From positions 1-61,307 of the forward strand of contig JAJEJG010000016.1 of assembly GCA_022828225.1 (NCBI GenBank): a DNA stretch of 61,307 nucleotides, in the 5' to 3' direction. A model generated the notes under the pieces. That model was not told the origin of the DNA and searched no databases. It worked only from the letters and a program-made list of their open reading frames with translations. Source of the stretch: Nitrospirales bacterium (GTDB taxonomy: Bacteria > Nitrospirota > Nitrospiria > Nitrospirales > UBA8639). A program made the position numbers and the translations under genes. Of this stretch, positions 30,633 to 39,856 are shown in pieces. Within the stretch, counting starts at the first letter, position 1, and every line of letters begins with the position of its first letter.

Positions 30633-31640
30633 ATGTTTATCGACCACGCAAAAATTCTTGTCCGGTCCGGCAACGGCGGGAACGGCGGCTGTAGTTTCCG
30701 GCGGGAAAAATTCGTCCCGCACGGCGGCCCGGACGGCGGGGACGGCGGGAACGGCGGGGACGTCGTGGTCACGGCGTCGGCCCGCGTCACCACGTTACTC
30801 GATTTGAAGTACCAACGTCATTATGAAGCCGAATCCGGTACGCCCGGGCAAAAAGCCAATCGCCATGGCCGCACCGGCGCAGATGTCACGATCACGGTGC
30901 CGATCGGGACCGTCGTCCGGCACGCGGAAACGCACGATCTCCTGGTAGATCTGGTGACACCCGAACAGCGCGCGGTCGTGGCCAAGGGAGGAAAAGGCGG
31001 CAAAGGGAACGCCCGGTTCGCCACCTCCACGAACCGGGCGCCCCGGACGTTTGAAGAGGGGACACCCGGTGAAGAGTTGCACCTCGACCTGGAGTTGAAA
31101 CTCCTGGCCGACGTCGGACTCGTGGGGTTTCCCAATGCCGGCAAGTCCACGTTGATTTCCACGCTCTCGGCCGCTCGACCGGAAATTGCCGATTACCCCT
31201 TTACGACCCTGCAGCCGCATTTGGGAGTCGTTCCCCTGGGCGAATACGACAGTTTCGTTATGGCCGACATTCCGGGACTCATTGAAGGCGCACATCGGGG
31301 AAAGGGTCTGGGGCATCAATTTCTCAAACATATTCAACGGACGCGTTTCCTGTTGTACCTTATTGATATTTCCGAATGGACCATGGATGATCCCGTGAAC
31401 GCGTTACGCGTGTTGCAGGAAGAGTTGTCCGCCTTCGATCGCACCCTGGGGCAGCGTGCCTTCGCCGTGGTCGGGACCAAAGTCGACAGCCGGGGCAACA
31501 GCCAACGCCTCCGGGAGATCGAGCACTATTGCGAGGAACGCCAGATGACCTTTTTCCCGATCTCCTCGGCCACACGTGAAGGGCTCGACACCCTGCGCGC
31601 GTTCCTGGCACAACGCCTTCAGGAAATCGAAGCGGCATGA
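30633..31640 (+). CDS. obgE: GTPase ObgE/CgtA
   Basis: 335-residue ribosome-associated GTPase involved in 50S maturation and stress control. The glycine-rich Obg domain (about 1-157, RSGNGGNGGCSFRREKF) precedes the G domain, with Walker A GFPNAGKST, switch DIPGLIEGAHRGKGLG and guanine motif GTKVD. It lacks the optional C-terminal OCT domain. Its stop overlaps the proB start by 4 bp (ATGA). Confidence 0.97.
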   Translation: MFIDHAKILVRSGNGGNGGCSFRREKFVPHGGPDGGDGGNGGDVVVTASARVTTLLDLKYQRHYEAESGTPGQKANRHGRTGADVTITVPIGTVVRHAETHDLLVDLVTPEQRAVVAKGGKGGKGNARFATSTNRAPRTFEEGTPGEELHLDLELKLLADVGLVGFPNAGKSTLISTLSAARPEIADYPFTTLQPHLGVVPLGEYDSFVMADIPGLIEGAHRGKGLGHQFLKHIQRTRFLLYLIDISEWTMDDPVNALRVLQEELSAFDRTLGQRAFAVVGTKVDSRGNSQRLREIEHYCEERQMTFFPISSATREGLDTLRAFLAQRLQEIEAA

Positions 31641-32758
31641 GAGATCTCATCCTGTCACAGGCCAAACGGCTCGTCATTAAAATCGGCAGTAGCATACTGG
31701 CTGCCCCTGCGGGCTTGCGGCTCGACCACATTCAACGCCTTTCCGGTGAAATCGCCAAGCTCAAGCAGGAAGGCCGGGAAATCGTCCTGGTGTCGTCAGG
31801 CGCCATCGTGGCCGGCATCGGAAAACTCGGCCTCAAATCCTATCCGCAAACCCTCCCTTTGCAGCAGGCCGCGGCTTCGGCCGGACAAAGCCGTCTCATT
31901 CACGCGTATGAAACCTGTTTCCAGGAAACCGGGCAGCACATTGCCCAGGTATTGCTCACCCATGAAGACCTGGCCGATCGTAAACGCTTTCTCAATGCAC
32001 GGCACACGCTGACAACGTTGATCGAGTTGGAAAGTATTCCGATTGTCAATGAAAACGACGCCGTGTCGGTGGACGAAATCCGTTTCGGGGACAACGACAC
32101 CCTCGCGGCGCAGGCGGCTCACTTGGTCGATGCGGATCTGTTCATTATCCTCTCGGACGTCGACGGACTGTTCACCCGGGACCCGCGACGTGATCCGGAA
32201 GCCACGTTGATTTCGAACGTCACGGACATTACTCCGGAGATCGAACAAGGAGCGGGAACCTCGCAAAGCCGGGAAAGCCGCGGGGGCATGGTCACGAAAA
32301 TCCAGGCGGCCAAATTGGCCCGGCAATTCGGAGTCCCCACGTTGTTGCTCAATGGTGAAACCCCGGGCTTGCTGACCGGCGTCCTGACCGGCTCAGACCA
32401 CGGCACGCTGTTCTTTTCCCAAGGCCGGAAACTCCCCAGCCGGAAGCATTGGATCGCCTATACGCTCCGGTCGAAGGGACAACTCGTGCTGGATGCCGGC
32501 GCCGTCACGGCGCTCACCACCCGAGGGAAAAGCCTGTTGCCTTCCGGGATCGTGGAGGTGAACGGTACGTTCGCGGCGGGTGATCCCGTCTCTTGCGTGG
32601 ACACGGATGGCAAAGAGTTTGCCAAAGGATTGGTGAATTTTTCATCGGACGTCGTCGCCGGCATCAAGGGGCGTCGGACCAAAGAGATTCCCTACGAGGC
32701 AGGCACTCACGAATATGAAGAAGTCATCCACCGGGACAACCTTGCGCTCTTGGGCTGA
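31637..32758 (+). CDS. proB: glutamate 5-kinase
   Basis: First step of proline synthesis, phosphorylating glutamate. 373 residues: an amino-acid-kinase domain (about 8-260; KIGSSIL, LVSSGAIVAGIGKLG, VNENDAVSVDEIRFGDND) and a C-terminal PUA domain (about 280-365). It overlaps obgE by 4 bp. proA is not in the window; the obgE-proB linkage is common. Confidence 0.96.
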   Translation: MRDLILSQAKRLVIKIGSSILAAPAGLRLDHIQRLSGEIAKLKQEGREIVLVSSGAIVAGIGKLGLKSYPQTLPLQQAAASAGQSRLIHAYETCFQETGQHIAQVLLTHEDLADRKRFLNARHTLTTLIELESIPIVNENDAVSVDEIRFGDNDTLAAQAAHLVDADLFIILSDVDGLFTRDPRRDPEATLISNVTDITPEIEQGAGTSQSRESRGGMVTKIQAAKLARQFGVPTLLLNGETPGLLTGVLTGSDHGTLFFSQGRKLPSRKHWIAYTLRSKGQLVLDAGAVTALTTRGKSLLPSGIVEVNGTFAAGDPVSCVDTDGKEFAKGLVNFSSDVVAGIKGRRTKEIPYEAGTHEYEEVIHRDNLALLG

Positions 32759-32790
32759 CCGCCTCAATCCCGATCCTTCGTCGTGACGCG

Positions 32791-33471
32791 GTGAGCGATT
32801 CCCCCCTTACTCGAATTGGTTTGCTGGGCGGTACGTTCAACCCCGTACACAACTGCCACCTTTCGATTGCCGGACAGGCGCAACGGGCCTTGGCGCTCGA
32901 CCGGGTTATCTTCATCCCTTCGGGCGCCCCCCCGCACAAATCAGGCGAATCTTTGGCCCCGGCGCACCATCGATTGAGCATGGTGCAACGCGCCGTCGCA
33001 GATCTGCCGGACTTTACGGTTTCCGACATGGAAGCCAACGCGCCGGAGACCTCCTATACCATCGACACGGTCCGAACGCTTCGGGAAACCGTGCAGGGAG
33101 AGCTTTGGTTTATCATCGGTCTCGATGCGTTTCTCGAGATTGCAGAATGGAAATCGGCCGAGGCCTTATTGACCTCGACGAACTTTCTGGTACTGTCGCG
33201 CCCCCACGTTCCCTTTTTCCGGGTAGCCTCGCTGCCGCTGCTGCCTCCCCTGCCGTCCGGACAACTGGACCGTTTGGATGCCGGTGAACAACCTCGCCTG
33301 GATCTCCCCATCGGCTTGCAGGCCACGATCACGTTCCTGCGAACCGACCCGTGTGAAATATCCTCATCCGCGGTTCGAGAACGCATCCGGAACGGCGAGG
33401 ACGTCGCCGGCTGGTTGCCACCCCCCGTCCATTCTTATATAATTCAACATAACTTGTACGTCCCGCGTTAA
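32791..33471 (+). CDS. nadD: nicotinate-nucleotide adenylyltransferase
   Basis: Makes deamido-NAD from nicotinate mononucleotide and ATP. 226 residues. The nucleotidyltransferase motif is GGTFNPVHNCHLSIA (the usual GGTFDPIHxGHL with Asn and Cys variants) and the C-terminal motif is EISSSAVRERIRNG. The start is GTG at 32791. rsfS follows, as in many bacteria, 11 bp after the stop. Confidence 0.95.
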   Translation: MSDSPLTRIGLLGGTFNPVHNCHLSIAGQAQRALALDRVIFIPSGAPPHKSGESLAPAHHRLSMVQRAVADLPDFTVSDMEANAPETSYTIDTVRTLRETVQGELWFIIGLDAFLEIAEWKSAEALLTSTNFLVLSRPHVPFFRVASLPLLPPLPSGQLDRLDAGEQPRLDLPIGLQATITFLRTDPCEISSSAVRERIRNGEDVAGWLPPPVHSYIIQHNLYVPR

Positions 33472-33485
33472 GGAGCCGCCCTATT
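33470..33485 (+). promoter_or_regulatory. Ribosome-binding site and ATT initiation codon of rsfS
   Basis: AAGGAG-7 nt-ATT. The ribosome-binding site begins inside the nadD stop codon, suggesting translational coupling. ATT initiation is rare (known for infC) and usually lowers or regulates translation. Confidence 0.65.
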
Positions 33486-33902
33486 TCAGATATCAAACGC
33501 AAAGCCCTGCTCATCGGAGGAGTCGCCCTGGATAAACAAGCCTCCGACGTCATGGTCCTGCAAATAGGACACCTCACCTCGATTGCCGACTATTTTGTCA
33601 TTTGCTCCGGAAATTCAGGACGCCAGGTCAAAGCCATTGCCGAAGCCATCCGGCACGAAATGGCGCATCGCTTCGGAGACCACGGGACAATAGAGGGTGA
33701 AACCGCGGCGAACTGGGTCCTGCTCGATTATCAAGACGTCATCGTGCATATTTTCCGTGAAGAGCATCGCACATATTACGGCATCGAGAACATGTGGAGA
33801 GACGCCCCGCAAATCCCGTCAACGGAATATGATTCGCAAGCTCTCGGGCACCTGCTGTCTCAGCCTTCCGAATCTCCCAAAATGGTTCCTCAAGCAAGCT
33901 GA
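33483..33902 (+). CDS. rsfS: ribosomal silencing factor RsfS, apparent ATT start
   Basis: RsfS binds L14 and keeps ribosomal subunits apart when nutrients are scarce. The conserved core is present (IADYFVICSGNSGRQVKAIAEAI, then NWVLLDYQDVIVHIF). The first in-frame ATG (33552) would remove about 23 residues of the conserved N-terminal helix. Upstream the frame is open to a stop at 33450 with no ATG, GTG, TTG or CTG codon before 33483. AAGGAG at 33470-33475 stands seven bases before ATT at 33483. Starting there gives 139 residues, the right family length (inference). Confidence 0.9.
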   Translation: MSDIKRKALLIGGVALDKQASDVMVLQIGHLTSIADYFVICSGNSGRQVKAIAEAIRHEMAHRFGDHGTIEGETAANWVLLDYQDVIVHIFREEHRTYYGIENMWRDAPQIPSTEYDSQALGHLLSQPSESPKMVPQAS

Positions 33903-33935
33903 CACCCGTGTTTTTCCAACCGAGGGAGTAAGCGC

Positions 33936-34946
33936 ATGACTCGATTCGACGTGCTCGCGAAACAAGTGCTGCAAGGTCATCCCATCACGCGTGAGGAAGG
34001 CTTGGAACTCCTCCAAACCGACGACGCCCAACTCTTGCCCCTCGTCAACGCCGCGTATGCGATTCGCCACGCCTATTTCGGTCGAACCGTCACGATCCAA
34101 ATGTTGTTCAACGCCAAGAGCGGCGCCTGTCAGGAAGACTGCCATTATTGTTCGCAATCCAGCATTTCCACCGCTCCCATCGACCGCTATGCGTTGGTGT
34201 CACCCGAGGACATGCTCAAAGCCGCCCGCCGGGCTCATGAAGCCAAAGCGGAACGGTACTGCGTGGTCATCAGCGGAAGGAGCCCGCTCGAAAAGGAAGT
34301 GGACGACATCGCCTCCGCGGTGCGGCGGATCAAACAGGAACTTCCGATGCAGGTCTGCTGTTCCCTGGGCCTTCTCACCGAACCCCAGGCCAAGCGACTC
34401 AAGGCCGCGGGCGTCGATCGCATCAATCACAACCTGAACACCAGCGAGGCCTATCACTCCTCCATCTGCACGACCCATACCTACCAGGATCGGATGACCA
34501 CCCTGCAAAACGCGCGAGCCGCGGGCCTGGAATTGTGTTCGGGCGGCATCGTCGGCATGGGAGAATCCGACGAAGATCTGGTGGACCTGGCCTTCGCCCT
34601 GAAAGACCTCAACCCCGACTCGATCCCATTGAACATGCTGCATCCGATCCCGGGTACCCCATTGGCCGACGCCAAGCACCTGACCCCGCAACGATGCCTG
34701 AAAATCCTTTGCCTGTTCCGCTTTGTGCATCCGCAACGAGAACTACGCGCCGCGGGCGGGCGAGAGTTCAATCTCCGGTCCCTGCAACCCATGGCCCTGT
34801 ACGTGGCGGACTCGCTCTTCGTCAACGGCTACCTCACGACACCCGGCGACCCCGCCCGCGAAGTCCAACGAATGCTGACGGACATGGGCTTCGAAGTGGC
34901 AGGTAAAAAAACGACTCTCACTGACTCAGCCGTTCCGACTACCTAA
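33936..34946 (+). CDS. bioB: biotin synthase
   Basis: Radical-SAM enzyme that inserts sulfur into dethiobiotin. 336 residues. The 4Fe-4S CxxxCxxC motif is CQEDCHYC (about residues 67-74), followed by SQSS. Later motifs include INHNLNTS and GMGESDEDLVDLAF. No other bio genes are in the window. GAGGGAG lies eight bases before the ATG. Confidence 0.96.
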   Translation: MTRFDVLAKQVLQGHPITREEGLELLQTDDAQLLPLVNAAYAIRHAYFGRTVTIQMLFNAKSGACQEDCHYCSQSSISTAPIDRYALVSPEDMLKAARRAHEAKAERYCVVISGRSPLEKEVDDIASAVRRIKQELPMQVCCSLGLLTEPQAKRLKAAGVDRINHNLNTSEAYHSSICTTHTYQDRMTTLQNARAAGLELCSGGIVGMGESDEDLVDLAFALKDLNPDSIPLNMLHPIPGTPLADAKHLTPQRCLKILCLFRFVHPQRELRAAGGREFNLRSLQPMALYVADSLFVNGYLTTPGDPAREVQRMLTDMGFEVAGKKTTLTDSAVPTT

Positions 34947-34979
34947 AAGCAAATCAGGGCGGGCTTCGTAATCCGATCC

Positions 34980-37589
34980 TCATTCGTACCGTAACCCGTC
35001 GGCGATGGTGCCGTGGGTGGCCCAGCGGGACGGAAGATACCCGGCTAACAGCCCCGTCAATCCTGCGACCAGAAAGGCTTCCAGGATGGTCTTGGAGGGG
35101 ACGGTCATGTGAATGGTCCAGCCGAAGGACTGTTTGTTGATCACGCCGATCAAGAGGGTGGCGAGCAGGATCCCGGCGAGCAACCCGAGACCCAATCCCA
35201 GGAAACCCAGGCAGAGGGATTCGCGGACCACCAATCCCCGGACTTGCCTGCGACTGCCGCCGATCGCGCGAAACGTGGCAAACTCCCGTTGTCGTTCGAC
35301 CACGGTCGTCAGGAGCGTATTGATTATCCCCAACAGGCCGACGATCACCGTGACGAGTTCTAATCCATAGGTCAACCGGAAGGTGCGGTCGAAGATTTCG
35401 AGGATATGCGTCCTGAGTTCCTTGTTGCCGATGATCGACACCGGCACAAGCGGACCGAGCGCCTTTTTCAGATCGTCCCGCACCCGTTGGACGTTGGCGT
35501 TCGGATCGAGATAGACGGCCAACACCGTCGAGGTGCGATCACCCCACCATTGTTCGTAGAGCGCCCGGTCCAGCACGATCTTTCCGCCGTCCGTGGCATA
35601 ATCGTAAAAGACTCCGACCACGGGAAACTCTTTTTGCCCGTCACCGGTCGGCAACGACAGCATGTCACCCGCGTTGATTCCCAGCCGCCGGGCCAACACC
35701 TCCGACACCATCACACCCCGTTCGGCAATGGCTTGGCGGAGCCGGCGTGAAGAATCGCCGTCCACGAACAGGTATCGACTCCGTTCCGCGTGAAGGGTCA
35801 GATCCCGCGCCGCGAGGTAAGCCTGGGTGGACCCCACTTGAATGCGCACCTGACGGTAGGGGTCCACGGCTGCCACGCCCGGCACCTCCCCGGCAAGCCG
35901 GACCATTTCCGGGGAAATGCGAAAGACGTTCTCACGCGGGTCGGCATCCAATCCTTCCTCATGCGGCGTCACCACCAGGTCCGCTATCAGGGTCTGATCA
36001 ATCCATTGTTCAACGGTATCCCGGAAACTCTCGATCATCACCCCGACGCCCACGACAATCGCAATGCCGACCATAAACGCCGACAGCGTGACGCTGTTGC
36101 GACCGGAAGACCGGGCGATCTGATCCACGGCCAGGCGGGTCATGGACCCCGGATTGACGCCCGTCCCCGAACTCCGATTGAACATACCGAAGGCTGGCAT
36201 TTTGGCAGCCGCCAGACTCAGTAAGTGAATACCCAGAGGAGAGAGCAGCGTGCATCCCAGCAGAACGAAAAATGCCGCGGCATAGCCGAACACGGGAAGG
36301 CCGTTCACCGGACCCGGTAAGGAGAGAAACCCGGCCAAGCCCAACACGCCCACGGCCAAGACGGTCCATCGGCCGTGATGATGCCGCGTGGTTTCATATT
36401 GACCGGGCGCAATCGCCAGGGCCGGCGCGGTCCGGCTCGCCTCCAGACACGGGCCCAACGCCCCGATCACGGACAGGACCATGCCCAAGAGGCCTCCTCC
36501 CAACAGCACAGGCAAAGTAAACGGCAGTTCTCCAAGCGTCGCGATGCCGTAGAGTTCGGAAACCGTTTCCCGTTCGAGCCCCACGAGCCAATGCGCCAGC
36601 CCGCTCCCGAACACGGAACCCAGGCATCCTCCAACAATGCCCGTCATGATCGCCTCCCCCAGAAACAACAGGGCGATGTGTCGCCGGAACATACCGATCG
36701 CTCGCAGGATCCCGATCTCCCGTCGATATTGGACCACGGAAAATCCGACCGCGTTGTAGATCAAGAACGTTCCGACGAAGAGCCCGACCATACTGAGCGT
36801 GGTAAGGTTCAACTGAAAGGAGGTGAGCATCCGTTGCACCTGGGCGTCGCGTTGGGACGGACGATTGACCAGGACGGAAGGCCCCAGCTGCGCTTGCAGT
36901 TCCCGGATCACGCGATCCACGGAGACGCCGGGCGCAGACACGATATCCACCCCATCGAGTTGGCCGAGCCGGGCCAATTGCACCTGGGCGGCGGCAATAT
37001 CCATGATGACCATGGAATCCCATCGTGTTTCATCGTCGGAAAACGTCAAGATCCGGCTCACGGTGGCCCCGAATCGACGTGGCCCGACGTGGACTGTCAC
37101 GGGATCGCCTCTGGACACGCCCAGGCCGGTCGCCAACTCGCGATCCACAAAAATCGCGTCCGGGTTGAGCAAGGGATCCAGCGAGAATGCCTCGTCACCG
37201 GAAGCTTGCCGCATACCCGTCTCCCTACCGAGCACCTCCAACAAGTCCAGTCCCCATACCATACTGGCCCGGGTCTTCCCGTCAGCCGCTTCGAGTACGA
37301 CGGATCGTGAAAGATACGGATGGACGGCCTGGACGTCAGGATGCAGGCGAATCCGTTCGACCAGTGTTTCGTCGAGTCGACGTTCCGCCCCTGAGATATG
37401 AATCGTGGCCTCGCCGACAACCCGCGTAACGGCTCGCTGAAACGATTCGAAGACAGTTTGATTCGCCAGGTAGATGGCCAACACGGCCGCCACGCCAACG
37501 GCAACCCCGACTACCGTGAGCGTGCTTCTGAAAGGCCGGCTCGTCAAATGTTTGAAAGCCAACGTGCTTAATAGGAATATCCGTTCCAA
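34980..37589 (-). CDS. large FtsX-like ABC transporter permease
   Basis: 869 residues with two FtsX permease domains. An N-terminal membrane segment (about 17-40) is followed by a periplasmic MacB-like domain, a membrane block (about 260-460), a second single segment (about 505-530), a second periplasmic domain and three final segments (about 740-860). The repeated YRREIGILRAIGMFRR and RQREFATFRAIGGSRR motifs mark the couplings to an ATPase. The start appears to be TTG at 37589 with TAGGAG upstream. The likely ATPase partner is at 39857. Such pairs export lipids, lipoproteins or peptides; the substrate is unknown. Confidence 0.85.
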   Translation of the reverse strand: MERIFLLSTLAFKHLTSRPFRSTLTVVGVAVGVAAVLAIYLANQTVFESFQRAVTRVVGEATIHISGAERRLDETLVERIRLHPDVQAVHPYLSRSVVLEAADGKTRASMVWGLDLLEVLGRETGMRQASGDEAFSLDPLLNPDAIFVDRELATGLGVSRGDPVTVHVGPRRFGATVSRILTFSDDETRWDSMVIMDIAAAQVQLARLGQLDGVDIVSAPGVSVDRVIRELQAQLGPSVLVNRPSQRDAQVQRMLTSFQLNLTTLSMVGLFVGTFLIYNAVGFSVVQYRREIGILRAIGMFRRHIALLFLGEAIMTGIVGGCLGSVFGSGLAHWLVGLERETVSELYGIATLGELPFTLPVLLGGGLLGMVLSVIGALGPCLEASRTAPALAIAPGQYETTRHHHGRWTVLAVGVLGLAGFLSLPGPVNGLPVFGYAAAFFVLLGCTLLSPLGIHLLSLAAAKMPAFGMFNRSSGTGVNPGSMTRLAVDQIARSSGRNSVTLSAFMVGIAIVVGVGVMIESFRDTVEQWIDQTLIADLVVTPHEEGLDADPRENVFRISPEMVRLAGEVPGVAAVDPYRQVRIQVGSTQAYLAARDLTLHAERSRYLFVDGDSSRRLRQAIAERGVMVSEVLARRLGINAGDMLSLPTGDGQKEFPVVGVFYDYATDGGKIVLDRALYEQWWGDRTSTVLAVYLDPNANVQRVRDDLKKALGPLVPVSIIGNKELRTHILEIFDRTFRLTYGLELVTVIVGLLGIINTLLTTVVERQREFATFRAIGGSRRQVRGLVVRESLCLGFLGLGLGLLAGILLATLLIGVINKQSFGWTIHMTVPSKTILEAFLVAGLTGLLAGYLPSRWATHGTIADGLRYE

Positions 37590-37660
37590 AAAATGTTGTC
37601 TCCTAAAATCCAGTTGTGGTAACGTATAGGAAATTCCGTCACAACATGCGCGAGTCTCTT

Positions 37661-37951
37661 ATGGCCAAAGTCAAATCGGCTTCTCGAGAGAACAAGAGCA
37701 ATGCCAAGGAAAAGGCTGGCGAAGTGCTCTCGCTGACTGCCCGTCAAAAGGAAATCCTTCGTCTCGTGGCCCAAGGGCACACGAACCGGGAAATTGGCGA
37801 ACAGCTGAATATCAGCGTTCGGACGGTTGAAGTCCACCGGTTTAACCTGATGCGACGACTCCGCGTGCGAAACGTGGCCCAACTTCTCCGGCAAGCCATG
37901 ACCCTACGGCTTATCCCGAAGAATACCATCCCCACCGGCAAAGCCCACTGA
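37661..37951 (+). CDS. LuxR-type (GerE) DNA-binding protein without receiver domain
   Basis: 96 residues. A basic N-terminus precedes a complete GerE helix-turn-helix (LTARQKEILRLVAQGHTNREIGEQLNISVRTVEVHRFNLMRRL; recognition helix about residues 56-70). There is no receiver or sensor domain, so it resembles a free-standing output domain. It is divergent from the FtsX-like permease with a 71-bp gap and convergent with dmeF, and may regulate either. The start at ATG 37661 is chosen; upstream ATGs at 37616 and 37646 are possible. Confidence 0.8.
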   Translation: MAKVKSASRENKSNAKEKAGEVLSLTARQKEILRLVAQGHTNREIGEQLNISVRTVEVHRFNLMRRLRVRNVAQLLRQAMTLRLIPKNTIPTGKAH

Positions 37952-37953
37952 AT

Positions 37954-38904
37954 TCAATTTCCGTCCATTTGACCGCCTGACGGGCATGCATGAACCTCGA
38001 TGGCGATGTGGACAAGCCCGAGATTTTTGGGAATACGTTCCTTGTATTGCGCGGGAGTGGCGGGATCGTGGGCCACAATGGCGATGACCACGGCATAGAT
38101 ACTCGGACCGATAGACCACAGGTGAAGGTCGGTGACTTTACTGTCTTCATCCTGTTCGATACTGTTCCTGATTCTGTCCCGGATGCTTTCCGGCCCTTGC
38201 TTGTCGAGCAAAATTCCGCTGGTGGTTCGCAGCAAGCCGAGCGACCAACTGGACACGAGGATGGCCCCAATAATGCCAACCACCGGGTCCATCCACGTCA
38301 AGCCCAGATATTTCGCGGAGAGCAGGGCCACGATGGCCAAAAGGGACGTGAGCGCATCAGCCAACACGTGCAGATAGGCGGCCTTCAGGTTGTGGTCATG
38401 GTGGTGCGTGTGATGGGAGTCGTCGAGACCATGGTGATCATGGTGGTCGTCCACTCGAAGGATAAAGACGCTGGCTCCGTTGACCGCCAACCCGAGAACG
38501 GCCACGAGAAGGGCTTGATCGACGATGATGGGCACCGGGTGAAGAAGCCGGCCGACACTCGCCCAGGCCATCAACAGCGCGAACAAGGCCAGCAGGACCG
38601 CACCAGTGAACCCGCCCAGGGCGTTGACCTTGCCGGCGCCGAAACTGAAATCTTCGTCGTGTGCGTGGCGTCGCGCATAGACGTACGCGAAAGCGTTCAG
38701 GCTCAAGGCCCCGGCGTGCGACGCCATGTGCAGGCCGTCGGCCAATAGCGCCATGGATCCCGTCAGGACTCCCGCGACGATTTCCACGACCATCATGGCG
38801 CCGGTGACGGCAATGACGATCAGTGTCCGCCGCTCCCCCGGACGCTTCATATCCTGTCCGAAGGTATGGCTGTGCTGCCAGACATGAAGGTCGTCGGTAT
38901 GCAT
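37954..38904 (-). CDS. dmeF: cation diffusion facilitator, DmeF type (Co/Ni efflux)
   Basis: 316 residues, six membrane segments and a cytoplasmic C-terminal domain. The N-terminal HVWQHSHTFG, the second-segment ADGLHMASHAGAL (HxxxH rather than the usual DxxxD) and RRHAHDEDFSFGAGK match my memory of DmeF, a Co2+/Ni2+ exporter. A His-rich loop (DDHHDHHGLDDSHHTHHHDHN region) would bind metal, and HVLAD supplies the second transport site. It lies 24 bp after the dihydroorotate dehydrogenase on the same strand. Metal preference is inferred. Confidence 0.85.
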   Translation of the reverse strand: MHTDDLHVWQHSHTFGQDMKRPGERRTLIVIAVTGAMMVVEIVAGVLTGSMALLADGLHMASHAGALSLNAFAYVYARRHAHDEDFSFGAGKVNALGGFTGAVLLALFALLMAWASVGRLLHPVPIIVDQALLVAVLGLAVNGASVFILRVDDHHDHHGLDDSHHTHHHDHNLKAAYLHVLADALTSLLAIVALLSAKYLGLTWMDPVVGIIGAILVSSWSLGLLRTTSGILLDKQGPESIRDRIRNSIEQDEDSKVTDLHLWSIGPSIYAVVIAIVAHDPATPAQYKERIPKNLGLVHIAIEVHACPSGGQMDGN

Positions 38905-38928
38905 GCTTCCGTCTTACCCGAGGCCGAC

Positions 38929-39855
38929 TCAGAGTTCCTGCAACCTGCCGCGACAGTCCGAGAGGGAGGCGTAGCCTTTCCGTTGCAAGAGTTCGCCGAG
39001 CTCCTTTTCCAGCCGTTGAAACACGCCGACCCCCTCGTCAACGAGGGCCGTTCCGATTTGCACGGCTTTTGCCCCGCATAAAATATGTTCGAACATGTCC
39101 GTGCCCGAGACGACCCCCCCGGTCCCGATAATGGGTATACTGTCGCCAATCAACTTCCAGAACGCCCGCACGTTAGCCAAGGCCACGGGCTTGATCATGG
39201 CGCCGCCGAGCCCCCCGAATCCGTACCTGGGCTTGATCACCACGCGTTCCTCCTCCGGATCGACCACCAACCCGTTTCCCACCGAATTGATGACCGTCAT
39301 AAAATCAACCTTGACGTCTAGTAACATCCGGGCCGTGATCTCATAGTGCACCGGATCGAAATACGGGGGCAGCTTGACGCCCATCGGTACGGTGACGATT
39401 TTCTTCAATTCCAGGAGTAACGCGCGGGAGGCCTCCACGTCATAGCCGATCTGCGGCTTTCCCGCAATATTCGGACAGGAGAGATTGACCTCGATAAGAT
39501 CGGGAGAAACGGCCGTGATCGCCCGGGCCGCTTCGAGAAAATCAGGGGGGCTAAGCCCGGCAATGCTCGCAATGACGGGTTTCCCGAAGGTCTGAAGGGT
39601 GGGAATGATGTCAGCGTAGGCCGGGTAGCCGAGATTGGGCAGCCCCATGGAATTGATGGAGCCCCCGGGAAAACTGTAATACCGGGGCTCCGGGTTACCC
39701 TGCCGGAACGCCGGCGTCATGGACTTGGTCACGATCGCCCCGCTCCGGCTCTGACCCAATGCTTCCAGTTCTGCCTTGGTCACGCACAGGGCCCCTGAGG
39801 CATTCATCAGGCAGGTTGGAAAACGGACGCCGGCAATCGTGGTCGAAAGATCCAT
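38929..39855 (-). CDS. pyrD: dihydroorotate dehydrogenase, class 1A-like
   Basis: 308 residues with an FMN-binding TIM barrel. The class 1 catalytic cysteine is in EVNLSCPNIAGKPQ, and the FMN-site lysine lies in TKSMT. Length and absence of an adjacent pyrK point to class 1A (fumarate-linked), though 'DHODH-like' proteins of other roles exist. The ATG at 39855 begins one base after the stop of the ABC ATPase gene (TGAAATG), so the two are translationally coupled. Confidence 0.8.
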   Translation of the reverse strand: MDLSTTIAGVRFPTCLMNASGALCVTKAELEALGQSRSGAIVTKSMTPAFRQGNPEPRYYSFPGGSINSMGLPNLGYPAYADIIPTLQTFGKPVIASIAGLSPPDFLEAARAITAVSPDLIEVNLSCPNIAGKPQIGYDVEASRALLLELKKIVTVPMGVKLPPYFDPVHYEITARMLLDVKVDFMTVINSVGNGLVVDPEEERVVIKPRYGFGGLGGAMIKPVALANVRAFWKLIGDSIPIIGTGGVVSGTDMFEHILCGAKAVQIGTALVDEGVGVFQRLEKELGELLQRKGYASLSDCRGRLQEL

Positions 39856-39856
39856 T

